Shown piece after piece: positions 1 through 7,275 of a stretch of 18,170 nt of DNA. Origin of the DNA: Thermocladium sp. UBA166 (GTDB lineage Archaea > Thermoproteota > Thermoprotei > Thermoproteales > Thermocladiaceae); assembly GCA_002508315.1 (NCBI GenBank), contig DAHE01000049.1, forward strand, positions 5,972 to 24,141, in the 5' to 3' direction. Each line of letters starts with the position of its first letter. Positions within the stretch are counted from its first letter, which is position 1. The notes below the pieces were generated by a model that was not told the DNA's origin, made no database searches, and was given only the letters and a program-made list of their open reading frames with translations. The position numbers and the translations under genes are program-made.

Positions 1-16
1 GATCGGCTGGAAAAGC

Positions 17-27
17 TTATTTAATGG
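17..27 (+). promoter_or_regulatory. TATA box of the rpl18a-pfdA-ftsY operon
   Basis: The A/T-rich stretch cttatttaatg is centred about 24 bases before the ATG at 46. That is the usual distance from an archaeal TATA box to the transcription start, so the first mRNA of the operon is probably leaderless. There is no Shine-Dalgarno sequence before this ATG, which fits. Confidence 0.7.
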
Positions 28-45
28 GTTTTCCTGGGTTCATCG

Positions 46-312
46 ATGTCGGTTAAGGTTTACAGGGTTAGGGGGAAGTTCAGAGACGCGGATGGGTGGA
101 AAAAGTTCGAGAAGGAGGTCACAGCCATAAGTGAGAAGGACGCCGTGGAGAAGGCGTATACTCAAATAGGGGGGCTTCACAGAGTCAAGAGGCGCTTGAT
201 AAGGATAGAGGACGTTAGGGAGGAGGACCCGGCCTCCCTGTCCAGCAAGGAATTAATTCAATTGCTTTCACTGGATAAACTGGTGGTTCTGGGCGACGAG
301 AGGCTCAGGTGA
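46..312 (+). CDS. rpl18a: 50S ribosomal protein L18Ae / LX
   Basis: 88-residue protein that matches the archaeal ribosomal protein LX (L18Ae/L20e) family in length and pattern. The start MSVKVYRVRGKF is followed by an alpha/beta fold with the helix SEKDAVEKAYTQIGGLHRVKRR and a strand LIRIEDV. It is a component of the large ribosomal subunit. The ATG at 46 is preceded by a TATA box at leaderless distance. It is the first gene of a tight operon, with 7 bases to the prefoldin alpha gene and ftsY next; this LX-prefoldin-FtsY order is familiar from other crenarchaeal genomes. The C-terminal 20 residues after the core domain are a short extension. Family assignment is from recall of the pattern, with high certainty. 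Confidence 0.9.
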   Translation: MSVKVYRVRGKFRDADGWKKFEKEVTAISEKDAVEKAYTQIGGLHRVKRRLIRIEDVREEDPASLSSKELIQLLSLDKLVVLGDERLR

Positions 313-319
313 CGCGGCG

Positions 320-781
320 ATGTCGGAGCAACGGCTGGTGATAACTAGGGAGCAATTGGAGGAGTTGAGCAGGGAGTATGAGGAATTAAACGCCATAATG
401 AACACGCTGAGCCAGAACATAGCTGTCATAGATGCGACGCTTAAGGATTACGGCAACGCCAAGTCCGTGTTGGAGATGATGGGCAAGGAATCCATCAGCG
501 ATGCCTTGGCATCAATAGGGGCCGGCGCATTCGTGAGGACCGTTCCCCAGAGCAATGCTCCTATATTGATGTCCATAGGGGCCGGCTATGTGGCGGAAAT
601 GGATGCGCAGAGAGCCATTGCCATACTCGACGATAGGTTGAAGGAGACGCAAGCCATTAAGGCCAAGCTGGAGGAGCAATTGGCGGAAACCATAAGGCGA
701 AGCAATGAGGTTAGAAACGTGCTTACTGCCATATACCAGCAGCTGCAGGCCCAAGGGAGGCAGCCTCAAGCCAAGTCATGA
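320..781 (+). CDS. pfdA: Prefoldin subunit alpha (GimC alpha)
   Basis: 153 residues with the layout of prefoldin alpha. An N-terminal helix of about residues 5-50 and a C-terminal helix of about 95-148 are rich in E, K, L and Q in heptad-like spacing and would form the coiled-coil tentacle. Between them lies the beta-hairpin region, with the repeated motif SIGAGAFVRTV (about 66-76) and SIGAGYVAEM (about 85-94). Prefoldin is a hexamer of two alpha and four beta subunits that holds unfolded proteins and passes them to the thermosome. The ATG at 320 follows a GGTGA about 7 bases upstream, which can act as a ribosome binding site because this is an internal operon gene. The stop codon overlaps the start of ftsY. 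Confidence 0.93.
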   Translation: MSEQRLVITREQLEELSREYEELNAIMNTLSQNIAVIDATLKDYGNAKSVLEMMGKESISDALASIGAGAFVRTVPQSNAPILMSIGAGYVAEMDAQRAIAILDDRLKETQAIKAKLEEQLAETIRRSNEVRNVLTAIYQQLQAQGRQPQAKS

Positions 782-1710
782 CCATGTTCGATAAGATACG
801 CAGTGCATTCAAGAAGACGGCGGACGCGATAGTTAGCTCGATAGGAGAGAAGGAGCTTGGGGAGAAGGAGGTCGAGGAGGTATTAAATGATTTGATGAAT
901 GAGCTGCTGGAGTACGATGTCGCGTTTGAATCGGCCGAGCAGGTAATCAATGCGATAAGGGGCGAGTTAATCAAGGTAAGGGCGCCTCGTTTTGGGGATA
1001 AGATGGCCATCGTCAATTCTGCGATATACGAGGCCATGCTCGACCTCCTCCGGGATATCCCGGACTTGGATTTAATACAGGACATACAGGCCAAGGGGAA
1101 GAGGCCCTACGTCATGATGTACTTGGGACCCAATGGGTATGGCAAGACCACGACAATAGCTAAGGTGACCAAGTACTTGATGGATAGGAGGTTCAGCGTG
1201 GTATGGGCCGCGGCCGACACGTTCAGGGCGGGAGCTATAGAGCAGCTTGAGGGTCACTCGGAGAAGGTGGGAGTTAAGGTGGTTAAGCATCAGTACGGCG
1301 CGGATCCAGCCGCCGTCGTTTACGATGCCGTGCAGCACGCCCAGAGCAAGAGGATAGACGTCGTGATGATAGACACCGCCGGGAGAATGCACACTGATAA
1401 GAACCTAATGGAGGAGATAAGGAAGATACATAAAGTGGCGGCCCCAGATATGAGCGTATTCGTGGCGGATGCGATGATGGGCAACGAAGCGCTCGAGATA
1501 GCCAGGACGTATGTTAAGTACGTGCCAATAAACGCGCTAATAATGACCAAGGTAGATGCCTACCCTAAGGGTGGGTCCGTGCTCACGCTATTGATGGAGT
1601 TGAGGAGACCCATACTCTTCATGGGAACAGGGCAGGGATATGATGACTGGCAGAAATTCGATAAATCCTCGTTCATAAAGCAGTTGCTGGGAATGGAGGG
1701 GAAGCAATAA
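778..1710 (+). CDS. ftsY: Signal recognition particle receptor FtsY
   Basis: 310-residue SRP-family GTPase. An N-terminal four-helix N domain (about 1-100) precedes the G domain, with P-loop GPNGYGKT (117-124), DTFRAGA (147-153), DTAGR (199-203), TKVD (257-260) and the closing motif GTGQGYDD (283-290). The closing motif and the short acidic N terminus point to FtsY rather than Ffh, and there is no methionine-rich M domain. FtsY binds the SRP-ribosome complex at the membrane and hands the nascent chain to SecYEG. The ATG at 778 overlaps the pfdA stop codon as ATGA, which suggests translational coupling; a second ATG at 784 is also possible. The SRP RNA gene lies about 6.8 kb downstream in the same window. 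The gene ends 14 bases from the convergent LysE-family gene. Confidence 0.95.
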   Translation: MTMFDKIRSAFKKTADAIVSSIGEKELGEKEVEEVLNDLMNELLEYDVAFESAEQVINAIRGELIKVRAPRFGDKMAIVNSAIYEAMLDLLRDIPDLDLIQDIQAKGKRPYVMMYLGPNGYGKTTTIAKVTKYLMDRRFSVVWAAADTFRAGAIEQLEGHSEKVGVKVVKHQYGADPAAVVYDAVQHAQSKRIDVVMIDTAGRMHTDKNLMEEIRKIHKVAAPDMSVFVADAMMGNEALEIARTYVKYVPINALIMTKVDAYPKGGSVLTLLMELRRPILFMGTGQGYDDWQKFDKSSFIKQLLGMEGKQ

Positions 1711-1724
1711 GGCACGCTGGGTCC

Positions 1725-2312
1725 TCAATTATACAAGGCCTGCCTAATTATGCCGCCTACGCCGGTTGCTAGGAAGTAAATTCCGAATCCAATTATGGCG
1801 GCTGCTGAGATTATCTTTGCGATAGTAAAGACAGCCGAGCCCCCGTACTTACCGCCTAGATTCACAGTTACCGGGAACACCGTTATCCAGATAATTATAG
1901 CCGTGAACAGCCCCGCCACGCTCTCCACGCCGAATACGCTGATGAAGCTGAGGCCTGCGGTTACCCACCACCCCACTTGGAACGGGTTTGTGATGCCCAT
2001 CATGACCCCCTTGGCGTAGCTGACCGATGGCTTGCCGCCGATCCGGGCGGGGGCACTGCGCGCGATGCCGTAAGCTAGATACATCATTATTGCTCCCCCA
2101 GCCAGGTATACATAATCTATGAATGGCTTTATCAATTGGTACAACAGCAATGATATTACCATAAGAATGGCATCCGCAGTCATGGCCCCGGCTCCCACAA
2201 GCGCCCCGTGCTTGGGCGATCTAAGCGACTCAACTGCTATCAACGCATTCATGGGACCGGGTGGGACGGCGAGCGAGAACCCAAGCGCCATTCCCAAGAA
2301 GAACCGCAACAC
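1725..2312 (-). CDS. LysE/RhtB-family amino-acid exporter
   Basis: 195-residue, highly hydrophobic protein with about six membrane segments. The N terminus carries the LysE-family signature PPGPMNA (about 17-23), then G-A-x-x-A-D-A (about 42-48) and a central GITNPFQVGWW (about 105-115), matching the conserved G-x-x-x-N-P of the family. Members export small solutes, often amino acids such as lysine, threonine or homoserine; the substrate cannot be told from sequence. The start is GTG at 2312, followed directly by TTG, with a GGAGGGG ribosome-binding-like stretch just upstream and a weak TATA-like CCTTAAGG about 22 bases further. It converges with ftsY, with 14 bases between the two stops, so the two transcripts may overlap. 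Confidence 0.85.
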   Translation of the reverse strand: MLRFFLGMALGFSLAVPPGPMNALIAVESLRSPKHGALVGAGAMTADAILMVISLLLYQLIKPFIDYVYLAGGAIMMYLAYGIARSAPARIGGKPSVSYAKGVMMGITNPFQVGWWVTAGLSFISVFGVESVAGLFTAIIIWITVFPVTVNLGGKYGGSAVFTIAKIISAAAIIGFGIYFLATGVGGIIRQALYN

Positions 2313-2750
2313 GTGGCTCCCCTCCCCACCCTTAAGGGGATGGTGTTTTACCGGGGTTCAGAGAACCGCCTCCCACGGGAGCCGCCCTGCATCTGCTCCC
2401 CGGCATCGAGAGGGGAATAAGCCCCCGCTCCTCGCCCTCAATTGATCGACTAGAAAGCATTAAGGCGGATTGAGGGAGAGAATAAAAAGCTTTTGCGGGA
2501 TGAATCATTCGCCCCAGCCTTAAAGGGATTTCCGCCTCCTTAATCCCTCCCCCATATTTCCCCCTTAACGCTTGCCTTTATGAACCGCGCCGCCACGCAG
2601 TGTCCCTAGGTCGATGAATCTATACCCCGCATGGCCCTCCATCAATAGCGCCCCCTCCCCCACTCCTCACCCTCCCATCCAGCTCGCAGTAGTTCGCGCC
2701 AATTGTAGAGGCAAAATGCTTTTAATAGCCGGGCATTGACCTCCTCAAAC
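2313..2750. other. Intergenic gap between the LysE-family gene and the AOR gene
   Basis: About 440 bases without a credible coding ORF. Three things are visible. At 2351-2403 there is an imperfect multi-hairpin region whose outer arms are CCGGGG and CCCCGG, with a CTCC/GGAG hairpin inside. At 2481-2490 there is a TATA-like aataaaaagc on the + strand with no ORF after it. At 2524-2548 there is a perfect 7-base inverted repeat (AGGGATT / AATCCCT) with an 11-base loop. The rest of the + strand is pyrimidine-rich. The AOR promoter sits at the right edge. I do not recognise a known RNA here. Confidence 0.5.
2719..2727 (+). promoter_or_regulatory. TATA box of the AOR gene
   Basis: The sequence cttttaata is centred about 27 bases before the ATG at 2751. 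The spacing supports a leaderless transcript starting at or next to that ATG, and it argues against the upstream in-frame TTG at 2736. Confidence 0.65.
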
Positions 2751-4574
2751 ATGAAGGGATGGAGCGGCAACATAATGAGGATTGACCTAAATCGCCGCAA
2801 ATCAGTGGTTCAGGGAATAGACCCAAACGTGCTTGCATCGTACGTGGGCGGGCGAGGGCTCGCGGTGAAAATACTGTGGGATGAATTGGAGCCGGGCATT
2901 GACCCCCTCTCGCCGGCCAATAAATTAGTGCTGGCCGTGGGGCCAGTCACAGCCTACCCGGGCCCGAATACGGGCAAGTTGGTGATAGCCGCCAAGAGCC
3001 CCCTCACCGGAGGCTATGGAGATGGCAATATAGGTTCCTGGGCTTCCATCCAGATGAGGAGGGCCAACCTGGATGTGATAGTCATTGAGGGCAAGGCAGA
3101 GAAACCCACGTATCTATACATTGAGAACGATAAGGTCGAATTCATGGATGCAAGCGATATATGGGGCCTGGACACTTTCGAGGCAGAGGATAAGCTTAGG
3201 CGAGTACACGGCAACAACGCGGGTTACTTGTTGATAGGGCCCGCAGGCGAGAAGTTAGTCAGATTCGCCACAGTGATAGCTCAGAAAGGCAGAAGCGGAG
3301 GCAGGCCCGGCATGGGCGCCGTGATGGGGAGCAAAATGGTAAAGGCCGTGGTGGTTAAGGGAACCAAACCCTTACCGCAGCCGGCGGACCCCGCTTTATC
3401 CAAGATAGGCGTGGATGCCATAGTGGCCACAAAATCCAAGCAGGGATACCCGTTCTGGTTGAGGCAGGGAACCACGGCCACGATTGAGTGGGCCCAGGAG
3501 GCCAGCGTCCTGCCCACGTATAATTACTCGGAGGGGCAGTTCGATTACTTCGACAAGATAGGGGGCTTCATGGTGGAGAAGAATAACGTGATGACCAGGT
3601 CATGCCCCAACTGCATCATGCCGTGCGGCCACGTGGTTAAGGACTTAGAGGCTCAATTATCGGAGCTGGACTACGAGAACATAGCAATGCTGGGCAGCAA
3701 CCTAGGCATGGACTCCCTCGACAAGGCAGCATACCTCAACAGGTTGGCGGACATGATGGGCATGGACACCATAAGCCTAGGCGGCACCCTGAGCTGGGCA
3801 ATGGAGGCCAGCGAGAAGGGACTTTTGAGAGGCGATAGGCTGGAGTGGGGCGACGTCAAGGCAGCCGCGCGAGTCGTGGTGGAGATAGCGCAGAGGTCAA
3901 GCGAGGTAGGCGATTTATTAGCGGATGGCTCTAGAATGGCGGCCCAGAGGATCGGCCATGACTCGTGGAAGTTCTCCATGTCGGTTAAGGGGCTTGAGGT
4001 GAGCGCGTATGATTGCCACGCAGCCCCCGGCATGGCGCTGGCCTTCGGCACATCACCAATAGGAGCAAGCCATAAGGACTCATGGGTGATCTCATGGGAG
4101 GTCCAGACGGGGCGGGATAGCTATGCCCCCGAGAAGGCGGCCAAGGTTATAGAGTTCCAACGGATAAGGGGGGGATGGTTTGAATCAATGGTGGGTTGCA
4201 GGTTCCCCTGGGTTGAGGTGGGGCTGGAGTTCGACTGGTACTCCCGTCTATTCAGGGCGGCCACGGGCATGGATCTGAATCTGACCGACATGGCGGATAG
4301 GATATACGCGTTGATTAGGGCGTTCTGGATACGCGAGTACGGGGGGTGGAGCAGGGAGTATGACTACCCGCCCAGGAAGTGGTTCGAGCAGCCCCTGACC
4401 AAGGGACCGCTTAAGGGCGCTAGGCTGAGGCTGGATGCGTATGACTCACTGCTGACCGAGTACTACAGGCAGCGGGGTTGGGACGAGAACGGCGTGCCCA
4501 CCAGGGAGACCTTGAAGAACCTTGGCTTGGAGTTCACAATACCAACCCTAACCAAATATGTAAAATTGAATTAA
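2751..4574 (+). CDS. Tungsten-type aldehyde:ferredoxin oxidoreductase family protein
   Basis: 607 residues from the ATG at 2751, a normal length for the AOR family. The N-terminal domain starts MKGWSGNIMRIDLNRR, as in other AORs, and carries the pterin-binding region with YVGGRGLAVK and GRSGGRPGMGAVMGSK. The [4Fe-4S] ligands are visible as C-x2-C-x3-C at residues 285, 288 and 292, and a fourth Cys at about 483 in VGCRFPW. YDCHAAPGMALAFGTSPIGASH corresponds to the substrate-pocket region. Family members oxidise aldehydes, formaldehyde or glyceraldehyde-3-phosphate with ferredoxin as acceptor, using a tungsten bis-pyranopterin cofactor. The sequence alone does not settle the substrate. It is monocistronic, with its own TATA box. 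The TTG at 2736 adds MTSSN but would lie upstream of the expected transcription start. Confidence 0.9.
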   Translation: MKGWSGNIMRIDLNRRKSVVQGIDPNVLASYVGGRGLAVKILWDELEPGIDPLSPANKLVLAVGPVTAYPGPNTGKLVIAAKSPLTGGYGDGNIGSWASIQMRRANLDVIVIEGKAEKPTYLYIENDKVEFMDASDIWGLDTFEAEDKLRRVHGNNAGYLLIGPAGEKLVRFATVIAQKGRSGGRPGMGAVMGSKMVKAVVVKGTKPLPQPADPALSKIGVDAIVATKSKQGYPFWLRQGTTATIEWAQEASVLPTYNYSEGQFDYFDKIGGFMVEKNNVMTRSCPNCIMPCGHVVKDLEAQLSELDYENIAMLGSNLGMDSLDKAAYLNRLADMMGMDTISLGGTLSWAMEASEKGLLRGDRLEWGDVKAAARVVVEIAQRSSEVGDLLADGSRMAAQRIGHDSWKFSMSVKGLEVSAYDCHAAPGMALAFGTSPIGASHKDSWVISWEVQTGRDSYAPEKAAKVIEFQRIRGGWFESMVGCRFPWVEVGLEFDWYSRLFRAATGMDLNLTDMADRIYALIRAFWIREYGGWSREYDYPPRKWFEQPLTKGPLKGARLRLDAYDSLLTEYYRQRGWDENGVPTRETLKNLGLEFTIPTLTKYVKLN

Positions 4575-4846
4575 GAACCACAATAAAAAGCCTAAGATGC
4601 ACAACCACCAGAGGCAACTGGTTACGCCCCTTTAATTGACGCTACTCCGTCATGACTAACAATGTACAATGAGGGCTTTCTAACGATCATGTAAAGCACA
4701 GCCTTCGTCCTAGGAGTCAAGCCAGCCTATAATTACAACCACCCCAACATCTCTTCGCCTATGAATAGCGATAAATTCACGTAAGTGGAGGCGGATGAAC
4801 ACATGATGACTTGAACGGTTAAGGGAGGGGATTGTTTTTGCCCTAG
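4575..4846. other. Intergenic region between AOR and L32e stop codons
   Basis: 272 bases between two convergent genes. It is more A/T-rich and less ordered than its surroundings, with no ORF I would defend. A TATA-like aataaaaagc lies at 4581-4590 and a TATA-like ataaattcac at 4769-4778 on the + strand. A C-box-like ATGATGA occurs at 4803-4809 but no matching D box follows it. On the minus strand a frame of about 34 codons (about 4625-4725) could be a remnant or chance. Confidence 0.5.
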
Positions 4847-5323
4847 TTATTGCTCCTGCGCCCTGCTCACTGCCTCCTTTGTGGCGTTGAGCACTCTTAT
4901 GCCCTTCTCGGCTGCCTTTCGTATTATCTCTATTCTCTTGCGCAGGCCTATTGTCCTGGCTATCCTAATCGCCTGCTTGCGTGGATCTACTGAATCCAAC
5001 TCATTTGCGTTGTGAACTATGACCTCCTCATACCCCGTTGGATGAAGGCCCCTCACTAGCCTGGGTTTTCCGTAGCCTGACTTAACTAGTGGTGGGTATC
5101 CCTTGCGCTGCTTCTTTATCTTGTTGTCAAGCGACTTCGGCCGTCTCCAAGCGCCTTGAAGCTTCCTGTTAAGCCATGAGTTCATCCTCATCCAATTGGG
5201 TTCTCGCCGTTCCATTAATAGCCTCAACCTGATCAGCCGAGCCTCCGTGGGGCTCAGCTCCGGCCTCTTCTTGCTTAACTCCAGCAGCTTATCCTGGATG
5301 GACCGCTGAGCATCATCAGCCAT
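4847..5323 (-). CDS. rpl32e: 50S ribosomal protein L32e
   Basis: 158 residues with the eukaryotic/archaeal L32e core. The pattern F/Y-x-R-x2-S/W..W-R-R-P-K is seen as LQGAWRRPKSLDNKIKKQRKGYPPLVKSGYGKPRLVRGLHPTGYEEVIVHN, followed by the closing domain in which IRIARTIGLRKRIEIIRKAAEKGIRVLN binds rRNA. The protein is very basic. An N-terminal helical extension of about 35 residues (residues 1-35, rich in L, E and R) precedes the core. The ATG at 5323 is about 25 bases from a TATA box and has no ribosome binding site, so the mRNA is likely leaderless. L32e often sits in the spectinomycin ribosomal operon in archaea; here it stands alone, opposite an unknown gene. Confidence 0.92.
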   Translation of the reverse strand: MADDAQRSIQDKLLELSKKRPELSPTEARLIRLRLLMERREPNWMRMNSWLNRKLQGAWRRPKSLDNKIKKQRKGYPPLVKSGYGKPRLVRGLHPTGYEEVIVHNANELDSVDPRKQAIRIARTIGLRKRIEIIRKAAEKGIRVLNATKEAVSRAQEQ

Positions 5324-5342
5324 AGCAACTCGGTCTTTTTTC

Positions 5343-5355
5343 CGTTTAAAAATAT
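5343..5355 (-). promoter_or_regulatory. TATA box of the L32e gene
   Basis: Read on the minus strand this is atatttttaaacg, centred about 25 bases before the ATG at 5323. A run of pyrimidine and purine tracts lies between the box and the start. The match to the archaeal TATA consensus is good. Confidence 0.65.
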
Positions 5356-5430
5356 GTCGCCTCGAGACCGAGATTGAAGACCGGAGCCCGAAAGATTTGA
5401 CTAGCCTCGTTTATTGTGCTGAATCACTAC

Positions 5431-5440
5431 ATTTATTAAT
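5431..5440 (+). promoter_or_regulatory. TATA box of the 159-aa unknown gene
   Basis: The sequence atttattaat is centred about 25 bases before the ATG at 5460. It supports that ATG as the start of a leaderless mRNA. Confidence 0.65.
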
Positions 5441-5459
5441 CGGGAAATGAGCGTAACTA

Positions 5460-5939
5460 ATGGATGAGCCGGTGAGGGCCATCATAGATGAATTGGGGAG
5501 GCACGTGTACAGTAAGGCGTATTTAACACTTCTAACGGCCAGGGGGGAGGCAAGCAAGTGGAGACTGAGGCGCGTCAACGGCAGGGTACAGTTCATCGAT
5601 AAGTATGAGACCGAGTTATTCGCCGAGATCGTGATGGACGCGCTTCACTATGGTTTTCTGGTAATTGTGCTGCGCAGCTTCACTGGGGAGAGGAGGAGGG
5701 GGAGGGTGATAAAGGAGCTCAGGGCGTATAGAGTGATGAGGAGGGGGGGTATAGTTATCAGCAAGGTACCGATGGATGAATTGATAACGTCCATGAACGT
5801 GAACAGCATGACAGGGGAATTAATGCAGCCGGAGCCGTTCGTTAAATACTGCGTGGACGATGAGTGCATATACAGCGATGAAATAGATGAGAGGGATTTA
5901 GAAGTGTACATCAGGAACATAAAGAAGTGGGTAAACTAG
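5460..5939 (+). CDS. Conserved-looking hypothetical protein, 159 aa
   Basis: I do not recognise the family. The protein is soluble and mixed alpha/beta. An N-terminal helix DEPVRAIIDELGRHVYSKAYLTLL is followed by a basic region (about 31-45), a strand-rich core with FLVIVLRSFTGERRRGRVIKELRAYRVMRRGGIVIS (about 66-101), then an acidic C terminus with the pair C-V-D-D-E-C (about 131-136) and an ending YIRNIKKWVN. The two nearby cysteines could bind a metal or form a disulfide, but this is a guess. A strong TATA box at leaderless distance and codon use like that of its neighbours argue that it is a real gene. It is divergent from L32e and convergent with the TatD-like gene. Confidence 0.75.
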   Translation: MDEPVRAIIDELGRHVYSKAYLTLLTARGEASKWRLRRVNGRVQFIDKYETELFAEIVMDALHYGFLVIVLRSFTGERRRGRVIKELRAYRVMRRGGIVISKVPMDELITSMNVNSMTGELMQPEPFVKYCVDDECIYSDEIDERDLEVYIRNIKKWVN

Positions 5940-5997
5940 GGATGGCTCAGCCTTAATGCTCACACATGGCTCGCCTCATTAATGTATGTTAGCATCG

Positions 5998-6849
5998 TTA
6001 CGCCAAGGATAACCCATAGGTTCTCTCAATGTTTTCCTTGCAGATGGCATCCAAGAATCCCTCATCTATCAATCCCTTGCTCACGTACTCCTTGAGTTTC
6101 TTGGCCATGGTCCAAGGAGGTATCACGCTGCCCGTCCGCTTCACGTCATCCGCGAAATCACTCTCAACGACGAAGACGGGGCCCAACGACACCGATGCCT
6201 CGAACTCGCCCTTCCTCCCGACTGGCACCGACGGCGTTAACCCACTAGATGCGGCCGGCCCAACCATGTCCGGCGCGGCGTGATGCAGTATCACCTTGTG
6301 TCTCTTTATGTTGGCCCTCCTAGCCAATTCGGCTATTGACTCAACCGTCTCCGCCCCCCTCCGTTCCAAGTGAAGCTGAACCACTGCATCCAAGTCACGC
6401 GCGGCCTCGAAGGCGTGAAGCATAACGTCATTGCATAGATCCACTACCTCAGCCCCCACGTTCCAGTGCGGGCGCCCTATCTCCCCTATGCCCACGGCCT
6501 CGCCTCGCCTTATCAAGCGGGCCGCCAGGTCTATTGCCTTGAACATGTGATCCCTAACCTTATCCCTCTCCCACCCCCTCTCCAGTAGAGCATTGCACTC
6601 AGCTGGGTGGACGCCTATCACGGCCACCGACTTAACGCCGGCCTCGCTTACAATTCGAGATGACTCTATCGTTAACCTGAACAGTTTTTCCACGTCGCTT
6701 AGATCCCCCACGTTTAGCCCGAAGTCAACTGTCAGTAGGCTGACCACCACCATGAATGAACCGCCCCTCGACGCGAATCTCCTCGCCACCTCCCTGGGCC
6801 CCAAGCCGCCGGCTGGATTCACGTGCCCATGATTGTCACTGATGAACAC
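5998..6849 (-). CDS. TatD-like metal-dependent hydrolase
   Basis: 283 residues of the amidohydrolase-like TIM-barrel TatD family. Predicted metal ligands are all visible: H7 and H9 in DNHGHV, E123 in GIGEIG, H160 in VVQLHLERRG, H189 or H190 in VILHHAAPD, and D231 in VESDFADD. IGVHPAE (about 78-84) matches the family's G-x-H-P motif. TatD relatives are 3'-5' nucleases or phosphodiesterases; the archaeal subgroup's substrate is not well settled. The start is GTG at 6849, about 24 bases from the TATA box at 6870-6875, so the mRNA should be leaderless. The same TATA box appears to serve the gene on the other strand. The 3' end faces the 159-aa unknown gene. Confidence 0.85.
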   Translation of the reverse strand: MFISDNHGHVNPAGGLGPREVARRFASRGGSFMVVVSLLTVDFGLNVGDLSDVEKLFRLTIESSRIVSEAGVKSVAVIGVHPAECNALLERGWERDKVRDHMFKAIDLAARLIRRGEAVGIGEIGRPHWNVGAEVVDLCNDVMLHAFEAARDLDAVVQLHLERRGAETVESIAELARRANIKRHKVILHHAAPDMVGPAASSGLTPSVPVGRKGEFEASVSLGPVFVVESDFADDVKRTGSVIPPWTMAKKLKEYVSKGLIDEGFLDAICKENIERTYGLSLA

Positions 6850-6867
6850 GCGGAGAATGGCTGGACA

Positions 6868-6879
6868 GCTTTAAAAACC
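6868..6879. promoter_or_regulatory. Single bidirectional TATA box for two divergent genes
   Basis: The sequence gctttaaaaacc contains the palindrome TTTAAA at 6870-6875. Its centre is about 24 bases from the GTG at 6849 on the minus strand (TatD-like gene) and about 25 bases from the GTG at 6898 on the plus strand. Both distances match a leaderless start. No other TATA-like sequence lies in the 48 bases between the two starts. Confidence 0.65.
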
Positions 6880-6897
6880 TCCCCCAGCAGCAAGCCA

Positions 6898-7275
6898 GTG
6901 AGCGATGAGGAGGCAGAGGAGGAATTATTGAGACTGGTGGAGGAGACTCAGCTTATTGATGCTGGAAGCGGCCTTGCTATATACGTGGATGCGGAGGTCC
7001 CTGACTCTGATGACTTCACCGTGGTGCCCATATATCACGTGTTCGACGACGCTGCAATTCTGGAAATATGGATAGAATGCCATGGACCCCCCATGAGGTT
7101 CGCCTTGATAGACGAGGTGAAGGAGCACGTTGATGCGGTTAATGAGTGGATAACCAATGGCCGCATGCTCCTCGCGTTCAGGAACGAATTGATAAGCCTG
7201 CCGCTGCCTCCAAACGTGAAGCCCATGGCATTATTTGCCCGCGTCGCCGGGCCAGGCAAGAACCTTGGCGCTTAG
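6898..7275 (+). CDS. Acidic hypothetical protein, 125 aa
   Basis: I do not recognise the family. I chose the GTG at 6898 as start because it lies 25 bases from the TATA box; an upstream in-frame ATG at 6823 would fall before the promoter and inside the TatD-like gene. From GTG the protein reads MSDEEAEEELLRLVEETQLIDAG, a strongly acidic amphipathic helix. It continues as an alpha/beta domain with strands LAIYVDAEV, FTVVPIYHVF, AILEIWIECHG and MRFALIDEV, then a helix EHVDAVNEWITNG and a final strand region. There are no membrane segments. The last 45 bases overlap the 3' end of dph2 on the other strand, so both mRNAs would be antisense to each other there. Confidence 0.7.
   Translation: MSDEEAEEELLRLVEETQLIDAGSGLAIYVDAEVPDSDDFTVVPIYHVFDDAAILEIWIECHGPPMRFALIDEVKEHVDAVNEWITNGRMLLAFRNELISLPLPPNVKPMALFARVAGPGKNLGA

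Noticed and set aside
2350..2405. tRNA on the minus strand suggested by GCCGGGG and CCCCGGT ends
   Set aside because: Only about 55 bases long, no anticodon arm and no proper T loop. A split tRNA half was considered, but the T-loop consensus is absent.
4625..4725. Minus-strand frame of about 34 codons, ending in LYIVSHDGVASIKGA
   Set aside because: Short, a poor fit between promoter and start, and no family recognised. It could be a relic but cannot be supported.
4795..4840. C-box-like ATGATGA at 4803-4809
   Set aside because: No C' box or CTGA follows within a normal length.
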